A stretch of DNA of 5,847 nucleotides, taken from the NCBI GenBank assembly GCA_903834645.1, contig CAILKA010000509.1, forward strand, positions 1 to 5,847, written 5' to 3'. Under the pieces are notes generated by a model. That model did not search any database. It saw only the letters and a program-made list of their open reading frames with translations, and was not told the origin of the DNA. Origin of the DNA: an uncultured beta proteobacterium (GTDB lineage: Bacteria; Pseudomonadota; Gammaproteobacteria; Burkholderiales; Burkholderiaceae_C). The position numbers and the translations under genes were made by a program. Positions 4,165-5,847 of the stretch are shown here, piece by piece (the stretch's first letter is position 1; each line of letters opens with the position of its first letter).

Positions 4165-5847
4165 TCAGGCGCGGCGGGCCACCGCGGGGCGCGAGACCTC
4201 GCCCCAGGCGGCCACCAGCGCACGCGCGAAGGCCTCGTCGTTGAGGTGATGCGGCACACGCCGCAGCTGGCGGTCGACCCCGCTGCGAAAGCCGCGCTCG
4301 ATGGTGTCGAAGAGCACGCGGTCCGCCTCGGGGTCGTGGAAGGGTTGGCCGGGGCGGTCGATGGCCGAGACGCCGCCCTCGGGAATCAGGAAACGCACCG
4401 GCCCGCGCATGGCGTTGATCTTGGCCACCAGGAACTCGCCGATCGCGCGGCACTCCTCGGCCGTGGTGCGCATCAGCGTGACCGTGGGGTTGTGCCGGTA
4501 CAGGCGCCGGCCGCGGTAGCGCTCGGGCACCGAGTCCCAGGGGCCGAAGTTCGCCATGTCCAGCGCCCCGCACGATCCCACCCACGGGATCTCGTGGCGC
4601 GCGAACACGTCCAGCCGAGTCGGCCCGGCCGAGAGGGTGCCCCCGGCGATCTCGTCGGCAATCTCGGTGGTCGACACATCGATCACGCCGGAAAGCAGAC
4701 CCGAGTCGGCGAGCTTTTCCATCGACTGCCCGCCCACGCCCGTGGCGTGGAAGACCAGGCAGTCGTAGTCGGGCTCGAGTTGCTTCGTGACGGCCTGGAC
4801 GCAAGGCGTGGTCACGCCGAACATGGTCAGCCCGATGGCCGGCTTGGTCGCCTGCGAGGCCAGCGGCGGGTGCGTGACCATCCCGGCCAGCGCGTGCGCG
4901 GCGTTGGCCAGCACGCGCTCGCTGATGCGGTTGATGCCCTGCACATCGGTCACCGAGTACAGCATCATGATGTCGCTGGGCCCCACGTAAGGCCGCGTGT
5001 CGCCGCTGGCCATCGTCGAGACCATGACCTTGGGCACACCCACCGGGAGCGCACGCATGGCTGCGGTGGCCAGCGTCGTGCCGCCGGAGCCGCCGGCGGA
5101 AATCAGCCCGCCCAGGTCACGCCGCGTGAGCACGAAGCGCTCGACGGCCAGCGCCATCGCCGCCACCGCGCCGCCGCGAGCGCCACTGAAGACGGCCGCC
5201 TCGCCCTGGGGATGGTGGCGCGCCACCTCGCGCGGGTGCACGCTGGCCGTGGAGGTACGCCCGCTCGTGGAGAGGTCCACCGTCACCACGCGCAGGCCCA
5301 GGCGCTCCAGGCACTGTCGGATGTAGAAGAGTTCGCGCCCCTTCGTGTCGAAGGTGCCCGCCACGTAGGCGGCGCGGCCGCTGGTGGCCGAGACGGGGAA
5401 GTCGAAGACGGAGGCCGATCGCGGGGCGCTGGGCGCCGCCGCAGAGGCTGCCGGCAGCGGGCCGGCGGCGGCATCGGGGGTGTTCTCGAAGGCCGAGGCA
5501 ACGGGGCGTGCTGCCGGCACCGTCGCCCCTGCTGCCGTCCACCGGTTGAAGCCTGCATCGGCCCGAGGCGCAATCGCGTCCAGGCTCGGCAGGCCTTCAC
5601 CGTGCGCCCGGCGAACCGTCAGCACCTGCACCGGGGCCTCGACGTCCGCCGGCTCGCGGCTCGCCGAGGCTGGCTCCTCCTCATCCTGCTCGGCGCTGGC
5701 ACGCACGCCCAGCAGCCGCTCCTGCAGCTCGCGGTCGGCCGCCAACTGCGACGCGGGCAACTCCTGCGCGATACGTCCGTTGACCATCACGCCGATGCGG
5801 TCGGCCACCCCGATGGCCACGCCCAGGTTCTGCTCGATCAGCAGCAC
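4165..5847 (-). CDS. LivF-like ABC ATPase C-terminus fused to Tm-1-like UPF0261 domain (5' partial)
   Basis: The reading frame is open at the right edge, so the GTG at 5847-5845 is almost certainly an internal valine codon and not the start. Of 560 visible residues, 1-48 are the end of an ABC ATPase: LLIEQN at the switch position, then VADRIGVMVNGRIAQ, as in LivF proteins of branched-chain amino acid importers, which carry Gln where other ABC ATPases have the H-loop His. Walker A, Walker B and the signature motif would lie outside the window. Residues about 49-157 form an Ala/Pro/Glu-rich linker, probably disordered. Residues about 158-548 are a full-length Tm-1/UPF0261 domain (around 400 aa in the family): GTFDTKG at 164-170, the glycine-rich GGSGGTT at 252-258 that probably belongs to the nucleotide site, FHATGVGGQSM at 366-376 and IPEGGVSAID at 489-498. 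No stop or frameshift separates the domains, so this is a true fusion. It ends in TGA 32 bp before the TIM-barrel gene. Family identity is secure; substrate and function are unknown. Confidence 0.9.
   Translation of the reverse strand: MLLIEQNLGVAIGVADRIGVMVNGRIAQELPASQLAADRELQERLLGVRASAEQDEEEPASASREPADVEAPVQVLTVRRAHGEGLPSLDAIAPRADAGFNRWTAAGATVPAARPVASAFENTPDAAAGPLPAASAAAPSAPRSASVFDFPVSATSGRAAYVAGTFDTKGRELFYIRQCLERLGLRVVTVDLSTSGRTSTASVHPREVARHHPQGEAAVFSGARGGAVAAMALAVERFVLTRRDLGGLISAGGSGGTTLATAAMRALPVGVPKVMVSTMASGDTRPYVGPSDIMMLYSVTDVQGINRISERVLANAAHALAGMVTHPPLASQATKPAIGLTMFGVTTPCVQAVTKQLEPDYDCLVFHATGVGGQSMEKLADSGLLSGVIDVSTTEIADEIAGGTLSAGPTRLDVFARHEIPWVGSCGALDMANFGPWDSVPERYRGRRLYRHNPTVTLMRTTAEECRAIGEFLVAKINAMRGPVRFLIPEGGVSAIDRPGQPFHDPEADRVLFDTIERGFRSGVDRQLRRVPHHLNDEAFARALVAAWGEVSRPAVARRA

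Larger units (their letters stand above)
1..5847 (-). other. Probable single operon, downstream portion
   Basis: Five co-directional genes are separated by 32 bp, a 4-bp overlap, 25 bp and 22 bp. None of the gaps holds a hairpin with a T-run or a recognisable -35/-10 pair, so a shared transcript is likely. The promoter and the first genes, expected to include the rest of the ABC transporter, should lie beyond 5847, and the reductase end and possibly more genes lie beyond position 1. Confidence 0.7.

Noticed and set aside
3267..4259. N-terminal extension of the flotillin frame, giving an apparent 895-residue protein
   Set aside because: The extra residues are Arg/Ala/His-rich and are the TIM-barrel gene read in another frame. 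The ATG at 3266 has a proper ribosome site and matches the family start.
4133..4804. N-terminal extension of the TIM-barrel frame, giving an apparent 513-residue protein
   Set aside because: It overlaps the strongly conserved UPF0261 coding region in a different frame and has no recognisable motif. The ATG at 4132 with AGGGAG upstream fits the family length.
3263..5847. Antiviral or phage-defence role based on Tm-1 similarity
   Set aside because: The plant activity is a specific interaction with a tobamovirus replication protein. No defence-type effector domain is visible here, so a metabolic or transport role is the simpler reading.

Overview
The window is a compact, GC-rich (roughly 70% by eye) block in which every supportable gene lies on the minus strand, read from position 5847 down to 1. 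The codon use, the tight gene packing and the protein families suggest a proteobacterium, most likely a Burkholderiales-type betaproteobacterium. That assignment is an inference; no rRNA or other phylogenetic marker is present.

Layout in the direction of transcription. (1) 5847-4165: the 3' part of a gene whose product ends a LivF-like branched-chain amino acid ABC ATPase domain, continues through an Ala/Pro-rich linker, and then carries a complete Tm-1/UPF0261 ATP-binding domain. Its 5' end is outside the window. (2) 4132-3263: a TIM-barrel protein of the 'phosphoenolpyruvate hydrolase'/IGPS-like family (PF09370 type). (3) 3266-1572: a YqiK-type flotillin (membrane anchor, SPFH domain, long coiled coil), whose start codon overlaps the previous stop as ATGA. 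(4) 1546-1106: a small SRPBCC/MxaD-like (Bet v1 fold) protein. (5) 1083-1: a second SRPBCC domain, about 43% identical to the first by hand alignment, fused in frame to a zinc-independent quinone oxidoreductase (MDR family). This gene runs off the left edge before its C-terminal third.

The gaps are 32 bp, a 4-bp overlap, 25 bp and 22 bp, with no terminator-like hairpin and no convincing internal promoter. The block therefore looks like the downstream half of one operon whose promoter lies beyond position 5847. No RNA gene, mobile element, CRISPR array or plus-strand gene can be supported, and no gap exceeds 32 bp.

How the genes may work together (inference): the UPF0261 domain and the TIM barrel are the two halves of the plant antiviral protein Tm-1, here encoded as separate adjacent genes, so they probably act together. 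Tying the UPF0261 half to an amino-acid-type importer ATPase, and clustering it with a flotillin scaffold, two lipocalin-like/Bet v1-like ligand pockets and an enone/quinone reductase, suggests uptake and processing of an unknown small organic molecule near the membrane. The combination is the most noteworthy aspect of the window, but the substrate cannot be read from sequence.
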